A stretch of 64,000 nucleotides of DNA from Granulosicoccus sp045110475 (GTDB lineage: Bacteria > Pseudomonadota > Gammaproteobacteria > Granulosicoccales > Granulosicoccaceae), in contig JBGCGC010000022.1 of assembly GCA_045110475.1 (NCBI GenBank), positions 1-64,000 of the forward strand, written 5' to 3'. The translations under genes and the position numbers were made by a program. Below, piece by piece: positions 51,303-59,639 of the stretch. The first letter of the stretch is position 1. Each line of letters begins with the position of its first letter. The notes beneath the pieces were generated by a model that was not told where the DNA came from, ran no database searches, and saw only the letters and a program-made list of their open reading frames with translations.

Positions 51303-51505
51303 CCTGGACTATTCATGAAACGCCTGATTCTTCCACTGGAAGGCCAGCCCCGCAGACCCTTTTTCTGTAGCTAATTCTGAGAAGGAGCGGAATACAGACT
51401 GTATTGCCGACTGAGCAGGATTCGCTACAGGAAAAGGGGATGCGGGGGCCGGCCTTCCGGAAGAATCTGGACTGGGCGTCCCCGTGGTTTCATGAATAAT
51501 CCAGG
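51303..51505. mobile_element. MITE-like element, copy 3 (intact, 203 bases)
   Basis: Ends are CCTGGACTATTCATGAAA and the complement of CCTGGATTATTCATGAAA. CTAG flanks it at 51299-51302 and 51506-51509, which fits a 4-base target duplication. It shares a central block with copy 1 and its right part with copy 2. It carries a further inner inverted segment (GGGGGCCGGCCTTCC). It lies between two converging genes, with the left CTAG holding the stop of the LON-domain gene, and 8 bases from the argA stop. Its inverted ends could form a stem that works as a bidirectional terminator. Confidence 0.88.
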
Positions 51506-51513
51506 CTAGGAGC

Positions 51514-52908
51514 TCAGAGCAGTACTTTCTGGTAAATTTTCGAATTACGTTGCCTGTTATAGCTAGCTCGTTGCGGTTGGGGCAGGTCGTCGGCTGCAGT
51601 TTCGGAATATCCTCGTTCGACAAACCAGTGTCCGGTGCGGGTGCTCAGAACTCGGGTAGCGGTGAACCCTTGCTGTCTTGCGTGAGCTTCCAGATGACTA
51701 AGTAGTTGATCAGCGCGACCTTCGCCCCGATATCTTGGGTGCGTTGCAATGCAAGCGATCTCCATGCATGCCGATAGCTCATCCGGGTACATAGCGGCAC
51801 ACGCGACAACCATGCCGTCTCTCTCGCTGACAACGAAATGCTCTATGTCCAGCTCTAGCTGTTCTCGCGAGCGGTTAATTAGTGTGCCATTTGCTTGCAG
51901 AGGCTCGATGAGCTCGATAATGCCCCGGACATCCAGAATGGTGGCTGGTCGAATGTGCTCCCAGCGATTGGCTGTCACCAAAGTGCCACTGCCATCCCGG
52001 GTGAACAATTCGCTCAGCAAACTGTTGCGATCACCACTGTGCAGTAAATGCACACGCTCCACGCCACTGCGACAGGCTCTGACAGCTTCCGGGATGACGC
52101 TTTCAAGTTCACTGTCACCGGTAGACTTGAGCTCAGGTCCAGCTAAGTGGCCTGTTGCTTGCTCGGTCTGGAGTTGTTCCAGCCTGGGGGCGCTGGCTTG
52201 ACGTAGCATTTGTCCCTCCTCATCTACAGGCAGCTCATCAACCAGAAAAACCAGCTTGTCTGCCTTGAGGGATATGGCAACTTCGGCCGCCAGCTCATTG
52301 ACCGTGACATTGAAGACGTCACCGGTCAACGAATACCCGAGTGGCGGAAGCAGTACCAGATGCCCTGCATCCAGTAGCGTCGTAATAGCCGTTGAGTGGA
52401 TTTCCCTGATAGAGCCCGTGTGCTGGAAGTCGACACCATCGTGGACGCCGAATGGCTGGGCAGTGACATAGTTGCCGGACGACACTGACAGTCTGGCACC
52501 TGCCATAGGTGTGTTGGGTAGACCCATCGACAGTCGCGATTCAAGCGTATTGCGGGTTATGCCCGCCGACTCGATGATGGCGTGGAGTGCGCGCTCATCA
52601 GTTACCCGACGCCCATCGACGATAGCGCTTGGAAAGCTGTCTCGCGCCAATGCCTCGTCAACCTGAGTACGAAGGCCAAAGCAGACGACTAACCGTAAAC
52701 CCAAATGGCTTAATAGTGTGAGGTCATGAGTAAGTGTTGGAAGCAGATCGCTACGCAACCATTCGCCGGGAAGCGCCAGCACAAGCGTCTTGCCCCGGTG
52801 GGCGTTTATGTAAGGAGAGGCAGCGCGGAACCAGTCAATCACGGTATCCAGTGATGTTGATGCCTGATTTTCCAATGCTGTTTTTGTCTTGCCGTGGGCC
52901 TTGCTCAT
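51514..52908 (-). CDS. argA: N-acetylglutamate synthase
   Basis: A 464-residue ArgA. The N-terminal amino-acid-kinase fold (about 25-315; KTLVLALPGEWL, VVCFGLRTQVDEALA, LLPPLGYSLTGDVFNV, KADKLVFLVD) senses arginine. The C-terminal GNAT domain (about 320-464; ACIATHPRYRGEGRADQLLSHLE) acetylates glutamate, the first step of arginine synthesis. The start at MSKAHGKT (52908) fits family length (E. coli about 443); a longer reading to 53046 would add 46 residues without homology. carAB, in the same window, supplies carbamoyl phosphate for the same pathway. Confidence 0.94.
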   Translation of the reverse strand: MSKAHGKTKTALENQASTSLDTVIDWFRAASPYINAHRGKTLVLALPGEWLRSDLLPTLTHDLTLLSHLGLRLVVCFGLRTQVDEALARDSFPSAIVDGRRVTDERALHAIIESAGITRNTLESRLSMGLPNTPMAGARLSVSSGNYVTAQPFGVHDGVDFQHTGSIREIHSTAITTLLDAGHLVLLPPLGYSLTGDVFNVTVNELAAEVAISLKADKLVFLVDELPVDEEGQMLRQASAPRLEQLQTEQATGHLAGPELKSTGDSELESVIPEAVRACRSGVERVHLLHSGDRNSLLSELFTRDGSGTLVTANRWEHIRPATILDVRGIIELIEPLQANGTLINRSREQLELDIEHFVVSERDGMVVACAAMYPDELSACMEIACIATHPRYRGEGRADQLLSHLEAHARQQGFTATRVLSTRTGHWFVERGYSETAADDLPQPQRASYNRQRNSKIYQKVLL

Positions 52909-53203
52909 GGCGGAGAACGGATCCGGTGTCGTTGGGAAGTCGGTATCAACTATAGTAAACCGGCAGACTGCAATTTGTGAAACTCGATTTGCGAACCGTG
53001 CTGTGATGATTTTCCTGCGCTTTTCCGCTGATAGAATCAGTTGCAATTTGTCATACGCAGCGATCTATCATGTTTTTTCAGTTCTTGTGGAACAGTTGTT
53101 GCGCACCTTAGTAAGCCATGCGGGTAATTCTGCCGGTGGTGTTAACGAATAACCTGTGTAATCTGCTTTGGCGGATAACCTATTTTTCCCTTGAGAATGC
53201 CCT

Positions 53204-56062
53204 GTGACATCGACTTCCTGTAAACGTCCGAATCTGTCGCTCATCAGTAATTGTTCTGTGAGAAGGCTCTTTATGCTGGCGATAACTGCCGCTTTTTCCT
53301 TTTCCGTAGCCTATGCAGATACACAGGAGGCAGGCTGGGCGAAAACGGTATCGCGTGTTGCTGACTCGGTCGTCTCACTGCAGCTTTCACAACTACGCTC
53401 TTTTGACGACACACCTCAGGGCAATAGCAACGCAACCGGGTTTGTGGTGGACGCAGAACAAGGCATCGTTTTGACAAACAGGCATGTGGTGAGTTCCGGT
53501 CCTATCCGGATTTCTGCGACGTTCCAGAATCAGGAACGCGTGGATGTTGTGCCCTTGTATCGCGACCCCATCCACGACTTTGCCTTCGTACGCTATGACC
53601 CAGCCAGGCTGGGCTATGCCAAACCCGCGTCTCTTGCCTTGCGCCCAGACAAGGTACGAACAGGCATGAATATTCGTGTCATCGGCAGTGATGGGGGAGA
53701 ACAACTATCGATATTACCCGGTACGATCGCAAGACTCGACCGTGAAGTTCCAAGTTATGGCCGATACGGCTACAACGATTTCAATACGTTTTACATGCAG
53801 GCAGCCTCCGGCACCTCTGGTGGAAGCTCCGGTTCACCGGTTATTGATTTCGATGGCGATGTGGTTGCACTGAACGCCGCAGCCAATACAAAAACTGCCA
53901 GTAGTTTCTTTTTGCCGCTGCCACGTATCAAACATGCGCTTGAGCGACTACAGGCTGGTGAGCAGATTCAGCGTGGTGGTTTCCAGACTCTGTTTTCGCA
54001 TCAACCGTTTCGACAATTGCGGCGGCTTGGTCTGGATGAGCAGACCGAGCAGAAAGTGAGAAAGAACATCAGTGATACCAATGGCATGTTAACCGTGTCG
54101 CAGGTTATTCCGGGAGGCGTTGCAGACGGCGTTCTCGAACCCGGTGATATTCTGGTGAGCATCAGCGGCGAATTGATTACTGATTTCATTGCACTGGAAT
54201 CAACCCTTGATGCCTCGATTGGTCAATTACACTCTGTTGACGTAATTCGGCAAGGTATCAGCCGTACCGTGGATATATCGGTAGCGGACTTGCACGCCCT
54301 GGCGCCAAAACAATTGCTGGAACTGGGCGACGCCGTATTGCAGGATATGTCAATTCAGCACGCGCGAGCCATGAACAAACCGCAAAGCGGTGTTGTGGTC
54401 ATGCAACCGGGTTATATCTTTACCCGCGCTCAACTGCCCAATGGTGCTGTCATTATCGATGTTGAGGGACGGCCAGTGAGCGATCTGCAAAGTTTTATTG
54501 CGGCGGTTAATGACACTGGAAATATCGCCAGAAAACGCATCCGCTATATTGTTCCAGGGCGTGAATTTAGCACCGAGCTTGGGCAATTCCATATTGACAA
54601 TCGCTGGTTTGGACATCGCCTGTGTTCGCGGCAGGATGATGTGCGCTTCTGGGATTGTCAGAATGTGACTCTGGCTACATCGGATGAACTTGCTGAAGTT
54701 GATGATGTACAGGTGCCGGCATTTCGTGATCCTCTCCTGAACCGAGTGGCTCCGGCGATGGTCAAGGTGGACTTCAGTATTCCCTACGCCGTCGAAAACG
54801 TCTATGCCCGTCATTTTAAGGGTGTGGGTATTGTCGTAGATGCAGATAACGGTATTATTGCGGTGGATCGAAATACAGTGCCGGTTGCACTGGGAGATGT
54901 TGAACTCACTTTTTTCGGTTCCACCCAGGTTCCCGGTCGCGTTGTATTTGTTCATCCCCGACACAATGTAGCCTTGTTGCAGTACGACACTAGCCTGCTG
55001 CAGGGAGTGGCTATAAAGGCGCTCAAGCTCAGTGATGCTACCAACGGGCAATTACCTGATGAGCTGACGATGGTGGGTTATCGTGCTGACGGTACCTTCC
55101 GATCACACCCGATAGACGATATCAGTGCGTTGACAGTCAACCTTGGTCCACCCGGACTGCCGCGATTTCAGCAGTCCACACTGGATGTCTTCGGCATTCC
55201 AAACGTGCCACCCTCTCTTGGGGGACCACTGATTGACGCCGACGGTGTCGTACACGCGGTTTACATGAGTTTTGCCTTTGAGGAAGGTCGGGAGATCAGG
55301 CAACGAGAGTGGGCAATGCCTTCCTCTGTTGTGCTGCAAGCGTTGAATCTCTATCAGTCGCAGAAACCTTACTACTCGATAGATGCAAAACTTGCCTACA
55401 GGCCATTGTATATAGCTCGGCAGTTAGGTCTGCCGGGTGAGTGGCTCATGCGTTACAACGCGCTGCCTGCTGAGATGCGCCGGGTGCTTTACGTCGATCA
55501 GGTAGTGCCGGGCACCGATGCACAAGACAGGATCTATACGGGTGATGTGCTTCTTGCCATCAACGGTGATCTGGTTTCGGATTTATTCGTTGCGGAAACG
55601 CTGGCACAGGCTGAGGCCGTCACAGTTACGGTATTGCGGGCGGGTGATGTTCTGGACGTCCAGCTGCAACCCTCCGCGCTTGATCCAATGGGTACCGGAC
55701 GCGTGGTCAGCTGGGCTGGTGCGTACTTTCAGATGCCGTTCACTGATATCGGTTTCCAGAAAAGCGTAGATTTTCCCGGTGTTTATATTGCTGACACTGA
55801 CGATGGCTCTCCGGCGCTTTGGGATGGTTTGTATCGCAATCGCTTTGTTGTTGCCATCGATGGAAAACCTGTCAACAATCTTGATGATTTCCTGTTGGCT
55901 GCCAGTAAGAAAGAACAGGACGAGATTACGCGCCTGACGACCATATCCATGAGTGGGCGCAAGAGCATTGTTACGGTGGAGCCAGAATATAATTTCTGGC
56001 CAACCTATGAAGTCAAGCGTGATAGCGAAGGCTGGCAAAGAATTGATTATAATCCGCAGTGA
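53204..56062 (+). CDS. Tandem HtrA-like protein with PDZ domains, second protease domain dead
   Basis: A 952-residue exported protein (signal segment about 20-38, LFMLAITAAFSFSVAYA). Domain order: trypsin-like protease 1 (about 45-250) with His94 in TNRHVV, Asp125 in IHDFAF and Ser209 in GSSGSP; a PDZ near 285-365 (VSQVIPGGVADGVLEPGDILVSI); a second PDZ-like segment (about 395-460); protease-like domain 2 (about 510-710) where the triad positions read DRNTV, RHNVALL and SLGGPL (His to Asn, Asp to Asn, Ser to Leu); and two more PDZ-like segments. The same plan, active then inactive protease, is known from fungal Nma111/Ynm3. A periplasmic quality-control protease or chaperone is likely. Confidence 0.88.
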   Translation: MTSTSCKRPNLSLISNCSVRRLFMLAITAAFSFSVAYADTQEAGWAKTVSRVADSVVSLQLSQLRSFDDTPQGNSNATGFVVDAEQGIVLTNRHVVSSGPIRISATFQNQERVDVVPLYRDPIHDFAFVRYDPARLGYAKPASLALRPDKVRTGMNIRVIGSDGGEQLSILPGTIARLDREVPSYGRYGYNDFNTFYMQAASGTSGGSSGSPVIDFDGDVVALNAAANTKTASSFFLPLPRIKHALERLQAGEQIQRGGFQTLFSHQPFRQLRRLGLDEQTEQKVRKNISDTNGMLTVSQVIPGGVADGVLEPGDILVSISGELITDFIALESTLDASIGQLHSVDVIRQGISRTVDISVADLHALAPKQLLELGDAVLQDMSIQHARAMNKPQSGVVVMQPGYIFTRAQLPNGAVIIDVEGRPVSDLQSFIAAVNDTGNIARKRIRYIVPGREFSTELGQFHIDNRWFGHRLCSRQDDVRFWDCQNVTLATSDELAEVDDVQVPAFRDPLLNRVAPAMVKVDFSIPYAVENVYARHFKGVGIVVDADNGIIAVDRNTVPVALGDVELTFFGSTQVPGRVVFVHPRHNVALLQYDTSLLQGVAIKALKLSDATNGQLPDELTMVGYRADGTFRSHPIDDISALTVNLGPPGLPRFQQSTLDVFGIPNVPPSLGGPLIDADGVVHAVYMSFAFEEGREIRQREWAMPSSVVLQALNLYQSQKPYYSIDAKLAYRPLYIARQLGLPGEWLMRYNALPAEMRRVLYVDQVVPGTDAQDRIYTGDVLLAINGDLVSDLFVAETLAQAEAVTVTVLRAGDVLDVQLQPSALDPMGTGRVVSWAGAYFQMPFTDIGFQKSVDFPGVYIADTDDGSPALWDGLYRNRFVVAIDGKPVNNLDDFLLAASKKEQDEITRLTTISMSGRKSIVTVEPEYNFWPTYEVKRDSEGWQRIDYNPQ

Positions 56063-56185
56063 ATGCCCAACTTGTCGTAGCATGCTCTGAAGTAAACCGG
56101 TCAGCACAGCATGCGCGTACAAGTTTTAGGTGCGTACAACAGGCCAAGGCCTGATTGTCTGCTTAACGTCAGGCCGCAGGAATTC

Positions 56186-56211
56186 AAGACAGACGAGCAA
56201 GACAGACGAGC
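56186..56211 (+). repeat. 13-base tandem duplication abutting the hydroxylase start codon
   Basis: AAGACAGACGAGC occurs twice in direct succession (56186-56198, 56199-56211) and is followed at once by ATG 56212. The duplication occupies the place of the ribosome-binding site; no good Shine-Dalgarno sequence is visible, so the duplication may have displaced or weakened it. Confidence 0.8.
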
Positions 56212-57483
56212 ATGGGTAAAGACACAGACTACGATGTCGTTGTTGTGGGTGGTGGAATGGTGGGAAGCATGCTCGCAGCTTTGCTTTCCAGGCATTCCAG
56301 CCTGCGTGTTGCGGTGCTTGAACAATTAGAGCTTGAGCCTTTTGAGTTGGGTAGTGACCCCGACTACGATATCCGCGTATCGGCATTGAGTATTGCCACG
56401 CAGCATATGTTTGAAAGTGTGGGCGCGTGGCAAGGTGTGCTTGACAGGCGTGCCTGTAAATACCGTCAAATGCTTGTGTGGGATGGTGAAGAATCCGGCA
56501 AAACGCATTTCAGGGCTGAGGATATCGGAGCCGATGCGTTGGGCTACATTGTTGAGAACCGGGTCATTCAACTGGCTTTGCTCGACAGCCTCAGGCGCGC
56601 TGACAATATCGATTATCTGTGTCCAATGCAGGTCCAGGGCTATGCGAGTGAGCCTGACCATCTAACCCTGTATGTTGGCTACGTTGATAACGAGTCAACC
56701 ATAACCGACGGGGCGGTGAACGAAGATGAAGCTCGACAAACAATCACCACACGCCTGTTGGTAGGCGCTGATGGTGCGCGCTCAAGCGTACGCCAAATGG
56801 CAGGAATCTCCATGCAAAGTGATGCTTACGATCATCATGCGCTGGTCGCTACTGTCGAAACAGAGATGCCTCAGCAAGACATTACCTGGCAACAGTTCAT
56901 GCCCACCGGGCCACAGGCCTTGTTGCCCTTATGCGGTTCGCGGGCATCAATGGTCTGGTATCACAGTGCAGACGAGATCAGCAGGCTCAAGGCCTTAAGC
57001 GATGAGGCCTTTTTGGATGAAATGATGACAAGCTTTCCTCAGCGATTAGGTGTCATTCGCAAGGTTTATCAAAGAGGTAGCTTTCCGATCACCAAGGCTC
57101 ATGCTCAGAGCTACATATCTGATCGGATGGCACTGATAGGAGACGCTGCGCATACGGTCCATCCTCTGGCGGGGCAGGGAGTCAATCTTGGTATGCTGGA
57201 TGCCGCCGCGTTGGCGGAGTTGCTGTGTGACGCGATGCAGGCCGGCACCGACATAGGCTCCCGGCGACTACTCAGGCGTTACGAACGGTGGCGCCGAGGT
57301 GACAACGCCATTATGATTTCCATACTGGATGGGTTCTATCATGCTTTCAAACCTCAGCCTGCACCTGTGCGTGCTTTACGCTCAGCGGCGCTGGGTATGG
57401 CTGACAACGCAGGCCCGCTCAAGCACCTTGTGATGCGCTACGCCATGGGCACGGGCAGCGACCTGCCGCGGTTTGCCCGATAG
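56212..57483 (+). CDS. FAD-dependent ubiquinone-type hydroxylase (UbiH/UbiF/VisC family)
   Basis: A 423-residue flavoprotein hydroxylase. The FAD-binding GxGxxG is in VVVVGGGMVGSMLAALL. The middle motif is LLVGADGARSSVRQMAG, and the second FAD motif is LIGDAAHTVHPLAGQGVNLGMLDAAALAELL. The C-terminal SAALGMADNAGPLKHLVMRYAMG is close to UbiF/UbiI-type enzymes. It adds oxygen to the ring in ubiquinone synthesis; which of the positions cannot be read. ubiX is in the same window, about 6 kb away. Confidence 0.9.
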   Translation: MGKDTDYDVVVVGGGMVGSMLAALLSRHSSLRVAVLEQLELEPFELGSDPDYDIRVSALSIATQHMFESVGAWQGVLDRRACKYRQMLVWDGEESGKTHFRAEDIGADALGYIVENRVIQLALLDSLRRADNIDYLCPMQVQGYASEPDHLTLYVGYVDNESTITDGAVNEDEARQTITTRLLVGADGARSSVRQMAGISMQSDAYDHHALVATVETEMPQQDITWQQFMPTGPQALLPLCGSRASMVWYHSADEISRLKALSDEAFLDEMMTSFPQRLGVIRKVYQRGSFPITKAHAQSYISDRMALIGDAAHTVHPLAGQGVNLGMLDAAALAELLCDAMQAGTDIGSRRLLRRYERWRRGDNAIMISILDGFYHAFKPQPAPVRALRSAALGMADNAGPLKHLVMRYAMGTGSDLPRFAR

Positions 57484-57544
57484 TTCATAACTGTGGTTAT
57501 AAACTTCATAGGCAATAGCCACCAACAACGAAGTGCAGTACTAC

Positions 57545-57982
57545 TCAGTTATCGGGAACGAGCCGTTTGCCAAAACTCCTGACCTCGTCGTCAACAAACC
57601 CGATGGCAATGTAGAAATCGATAACGGAGCGGTTGGACGCTCTTACCTGCAAATTGATTTTTGGACAATCCAGGGCCAGTAATCGTGACTCGACCGCCTG
57701 CATCAGGCTCCGGCCAAGGCCTTTGTTGCGTTGTGAAGGATCAACGGCAAGATAGTTGATCCAGCCACGATGGCCGTCATAGCCTCCCATGACACTGCCG
57801 ACAAGCAGATCACCGTCTTCGGCAACAAGGAACAGCTCATCCGCTACGTCTAGTTTGCGCTGGATGTCTTTGTATGGATCATTCCATGGTCGGGTGAGTT
57901 CGCATGCCTGCCACAGGCGAACAACCTCCAGAGTGTCGTTAGCGACAAATGTGCGGATGGTTATAGTCTTGGCCTTAGTCAT
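57545..57982 (-). CDS. ypeA: GNAT acetyltransferase YpeA
   Basis: A 145-residue GNAT protein, colinear with E. coli YpeA: LWQACELTRPWNDPYKDIQRK, LFLVAEDGDLLVGSVMGGYDGHRG, the acetyl-CoA loop DPSQRNKGLGRSLM, and a C-terminal GKRLV. The physiological acceptor is unknown. It lies convergent to the hydroxylase gene and divergent from the HugZ-like gene. Confidence 0.88.
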   Translation of the reverse strand: MTKAKTITIRTFVANDTLEVVRLWQACELTRPWNDPYKDIQRKLDVADELFLVAEDGDLLVGSVMGGYDGHRGWINYLAVDPSQRNKGLGRSLMQAVESRLLALDCPKINLQVRASNRSVIDFYIAIGFVDDEVRSFGKRLVPDN

Positions 57983-58090
57983 CGTCCGATTGATTTTGTC
58001 TGTTTTGTCTCGGCTATAACCCTATCAGTAATCAGGGACTGTAGAATCGAAATGACAACCGTAGTAAATCTGATTTTCAGAGCATGAATC

Positions 58091-58579
58091 ATGAATGACA
58101 AGACCAATCCGGCAACCGTCCTGCAGGTATTAAGAGCCGAGACACAAAGCATTTTGCTGGCAACACTCGGCGATGATGGCAATCCGCACACGGGTTACAC
58201 CCCGTTCGTATTTGAAGGCAGGGACATTGTTGTCTTCGTTAGCCAGCTTTCCCTGCATACACGCGATCTGCTTGCTAACGGCAAGGTATCAGCCATGTTG
58301 ATTGCCGATGAAAGTCGCTCAGAGCAAATATTTGCGCGTACGCGCGCTAGCTACCAATGCGTTGCCACTGTCGTTGCGCCTGATGACGAAAGCTACGCTT
58401 CGCTACTGGATGCCATGCAAACGCGCCATGGAAAAATGCTGGGAGTCCTGCGACAACTGCCCGATTTTGTCCTGTTTCGATTACAGCCTGAAAAAGGTCA
58501 GTTTGTTATGGGTTTTGGTCAGGCCTATCACCTGAGTGGCGACAATCTGGACGAATTCGAACACGCGACCAGCGCCTAG
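58091..58579 (+). CDS. Pyridoxamine-phosphate-oxidase-fold protein, HugZ-like
   Basis: A 162-residue split-barrel flavin/heme-binding fold. ILLATLGDDGNPHTGYTPFVFEG is the typical first barrel segment, and LFRLQPEKGQFVMGFGQAYHL matches the HugZ/HutZ pattern, where the family binds or degrades heme. The C-terminal DUF2470 extension found in some HugZ proteins is missing. FMN-dependent reduction of another substrate is also possible. Start ATG 58091. Confidence 0.78.
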   Translation: MNDKTNPATVLQVLRAETQSILLATLGDDGNPHTGYTPFVFEGRDIVVFVSQLSLHTRDLLANGKVSAMLIADESRSEQIFARTRASYQCVATVVAPDDESYASLLDAMQTRHGKMLGVLRQLPDFVLFRLQPEKGQFVMGFGQAYHLSGDNLDEFEHATSA

Positions 58580-58923
58580 CCTAGCCCAGCCCAGGCCAGA
58601 AAATCAGAGGTCGCCGCCCACCGCGAAAATCTGAACAACTCAACGTATGAGCTGCAGTATCTTCCAGATCGTGTGGTATGCGGTGCCGTTTTCCGGTCTC
58701 GTTCAAGTAAGCCACGCAGGCTGCCGCTAGTGGGTCACACGGGCGGTTCGGTAACAGACATGTCGTTTCCACCGTCGTCAGAACAAGGCAGAAAAGCGAC
58801 GCGTATTGGGTATACGGGGAGCTTTTCTAACGCTGGGCTGGCGGCGGTGGGGATGAGTGTGTTGACGAATTAACCGCGTGCCCCACTAAGAGCTTTGTTC
58901 GGTAGCTAACCTGCAGGTATAAG
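58580..58923. other. Gene-free region before lemA
   Basis: This 344-base stretch opens with short GCCTA/GCCCA repeats (58574-58604). An open frame of 66 codons (58673-58873) has unlikely composition and no ribosome-binding site. Nothing else is supported. Confidence 0.5.
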
Positions 58924-59529
58924 ATGAGTTCGAGTATCCTATTGTTGATCATCATTGGCCTATCCTTACTGGCTGGAACGGTCCTCTACAACCGTCTGAT
59001 CAGTCTGCGCAATCGATTTCTAAATGCCTTCTCACAGATAGACGTGCAGCTACAACGGCGTTACGAGTTGATTCCCAATCTGGTTGAAACAGCAGCGGCG
59101 TATATGAAACATGAAAACGAGACGCTCACCGCCGTTACTGAGGCGCGTAACACTGCGTCGGACAGTTGCAGTAAAGCCGCCAAAGACCCTGCTGATTCCT
59201 CACTGGTCGGTGCGCTGGCAAACGCTGAGAAAACGCTGAATAGTGCAATGGGAAAATTCAATATGGTGATGGAAAACTACCCTGAGTTGAAAGCGGATGC
59301 ACAGATGCGGGATCTACACGAGGAACTGACATCAACCGAAAATCGGGTTGCCTTCTCGCGTCAGGCCTATAGTGATGCTGTCATGCAATACAACACGGCC
59401 CGTGAGCAGTTTCCAACCGTGCTGGTGGCCGCGGTGTTTTCTTTCAAGAACGGTGACTTGTTTGAAATACCCGATGAAGAAATGAAGAAGGCGGTGAAAG
59501 TGAGTTTTCCGCCCTCACGCGCAGCTTGA
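58924..59529 (+). CDS. lemA: LemA family membrane protein
   Basis: A 201-residue LemA. One N-terminal membrane helix (ILLLIIIGLSLLAGTVLYNRL) is followed by long antiparallel helices carrying the family block FLNAFSQIDVQLQRRYELIPNLVE, AEKTLNSAMGKFNMVMENYPELKA and NRVAFSRQAYSDAVMQYN. The function is unknown; in many bacteria lemA is next to an M48 peptidase gene as here. That pair may act in membrane-protein quality control. Confidence 0.94.
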   Translation: MSSSILLLIIIGLSLLAGTVLYNRLISLRNRFLNAFSQIDVQLQRRYELIPNLVETAAAYMKHENETLTAVTEARNTASDSCSKAAKDPADSSLVGALANAEKTLNSAMGKFNMVMENYPELKADAQMRDLHEELTSTENRVAFSRQAYSDAVMQYNTAREQFPTVLVAAVFSFKNGDLFEIPDEEMKKAVKVSFPPSRAA

Positions 59530-59566
59530 GCGCGCAAGTGTGGCCATCGCTAGCCCGATGATGCTG

Positions 59567-59580
59567 AGGTTACGTAACCT
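59567..59580. promoter_or_regulatory. Perfect 14-bp palindrome between lemA and the peptidase gene
   Basis: AGGTTACGTAACCT lies 37 bases after the lemA stop and 59 bases before the peptidase ATG. A small GACC-GT-GGTC dyad follows. It could bind a regulator or form part of a terminator; no T-tract is seen. Confidence 0.35.
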
Positions 59581-59639
59581 TGACCGTGGTCGCGGTGGAC
59601 TGACATGATAATAAAAGCTCAGGCCTGACAAACAGCCGT

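Noticed and set aside
58673..58873. 66-codon frame before lemA
   Set aside because: Ser/Arg/Gly-rich reading without a ribosome-binding site or homology; the region is listed as gene-free.
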